From Glaciihabitans sp. (GTDB taxonomy: Bacteria > Actinomycetota > Actinomycetes > Actinomycetales > Microbacteriaceae): 33,213 nucleotides of DNA. Location of the stretch: contig JADGOT010000019.1 of NCBI GenBank assembly GCA_017882805.1, positions 1-33,213 on the forward strand. Direction: 5' to 3'. Shown here in pieces: positions 33,193 through 33,213 of this stretch. The translations under genes were made by a program, and so were the position numbers. Position 1 is the stretch's first letter. Each line of letters opens with the position of its first letter. A model generated the notes under the pieces. That model saw only the letters and a program-made list of their open reading frames with translations. It was not told the origin of the DNA and ran no database searches.

Positions 33193-33213
33193 GCCGCACA
33201 CGATAGCCGTCCC

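Overview
The window looks like chromosomal DNA of a high-GC actinobacterium, most probably a Microbacteriaceae-type organism. The evidence is G/C-ending codons, an actinobacterial TatB tail (DWKKLDPRQYDP), a CUT1 sugar ABC importer with no ATPase of its own, promoters that place a TANNNT box six bases before an ATG (leaderless mRNAs), and a run of secreted or intracellular glycosidases. No rRNA, tRNA, CRISPR array, insertion sequence or phage gene was seen. The species assignment is inference.

Region 1 (2-1924) has the 3' end of a TetR-type regulator, a convergent gene for a membrane-anchored putative glycoside-hydrolase-like protein, and a 352-base intergenic stretch.

Region 2 (1925-16124) is a polysaccharide-utilisation locus held together by one LacI-family operator, TGTATCGWTACA, found six times by eye: across the lacI start codon, twice between the importer operon and a GH43 gene, once between an ABC exporter and a GH29 alpha-L-fucosidase gene, and twice between a GH43-like gene and a beta-helix/LamG gene. 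The importer operon is a 60-aa coupled leader ORF, a Tat-type lipoprotein solute-binding protein, two permeases, TatA and TatB. Only the beta-helix/LamG protein has a secretion signal among the enzymes. The likely flow is extracellular attack, oligosaccharide import, then cytoplasmic GH29 and GH43 cleavage. A SurA/PrsA-like anchored protein follows a clear terminator.

Region 3 (17698-26217) is a sugar-acid catabolic locus under a FadR-type GntR regulator. A 13-base motif before gntR recurs exactly inside an overlapping divergent promoter at 22745-22780. Leftward genes encode an unrecognised 668-aa protein, a sugar mutarotase, an amidohydrolase lactonase and an aldose dehydrogenase (AKR). Rightward genes encode a Zn-dependent alcohol dehydrogenase, an SDR, a KDPG-type aldolase and a KDG-type kinase. 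The first set is the classic L-fucose/L-galactose oxidation set. The kinase needs a 6-hydroxyl, which fucose lacks, so L-galactose (via tagaturonate/altronate and KDG) is a serious alternative. A recognised dehydratase is missing in either scheme.

Region 4 (26214-33201) is ordinary chromosome: a CocE/S15 hydrolase, a LolA-like protein with an ABC-2 transporter, a YcxB-like protein, a second AKR and a DedA protein.
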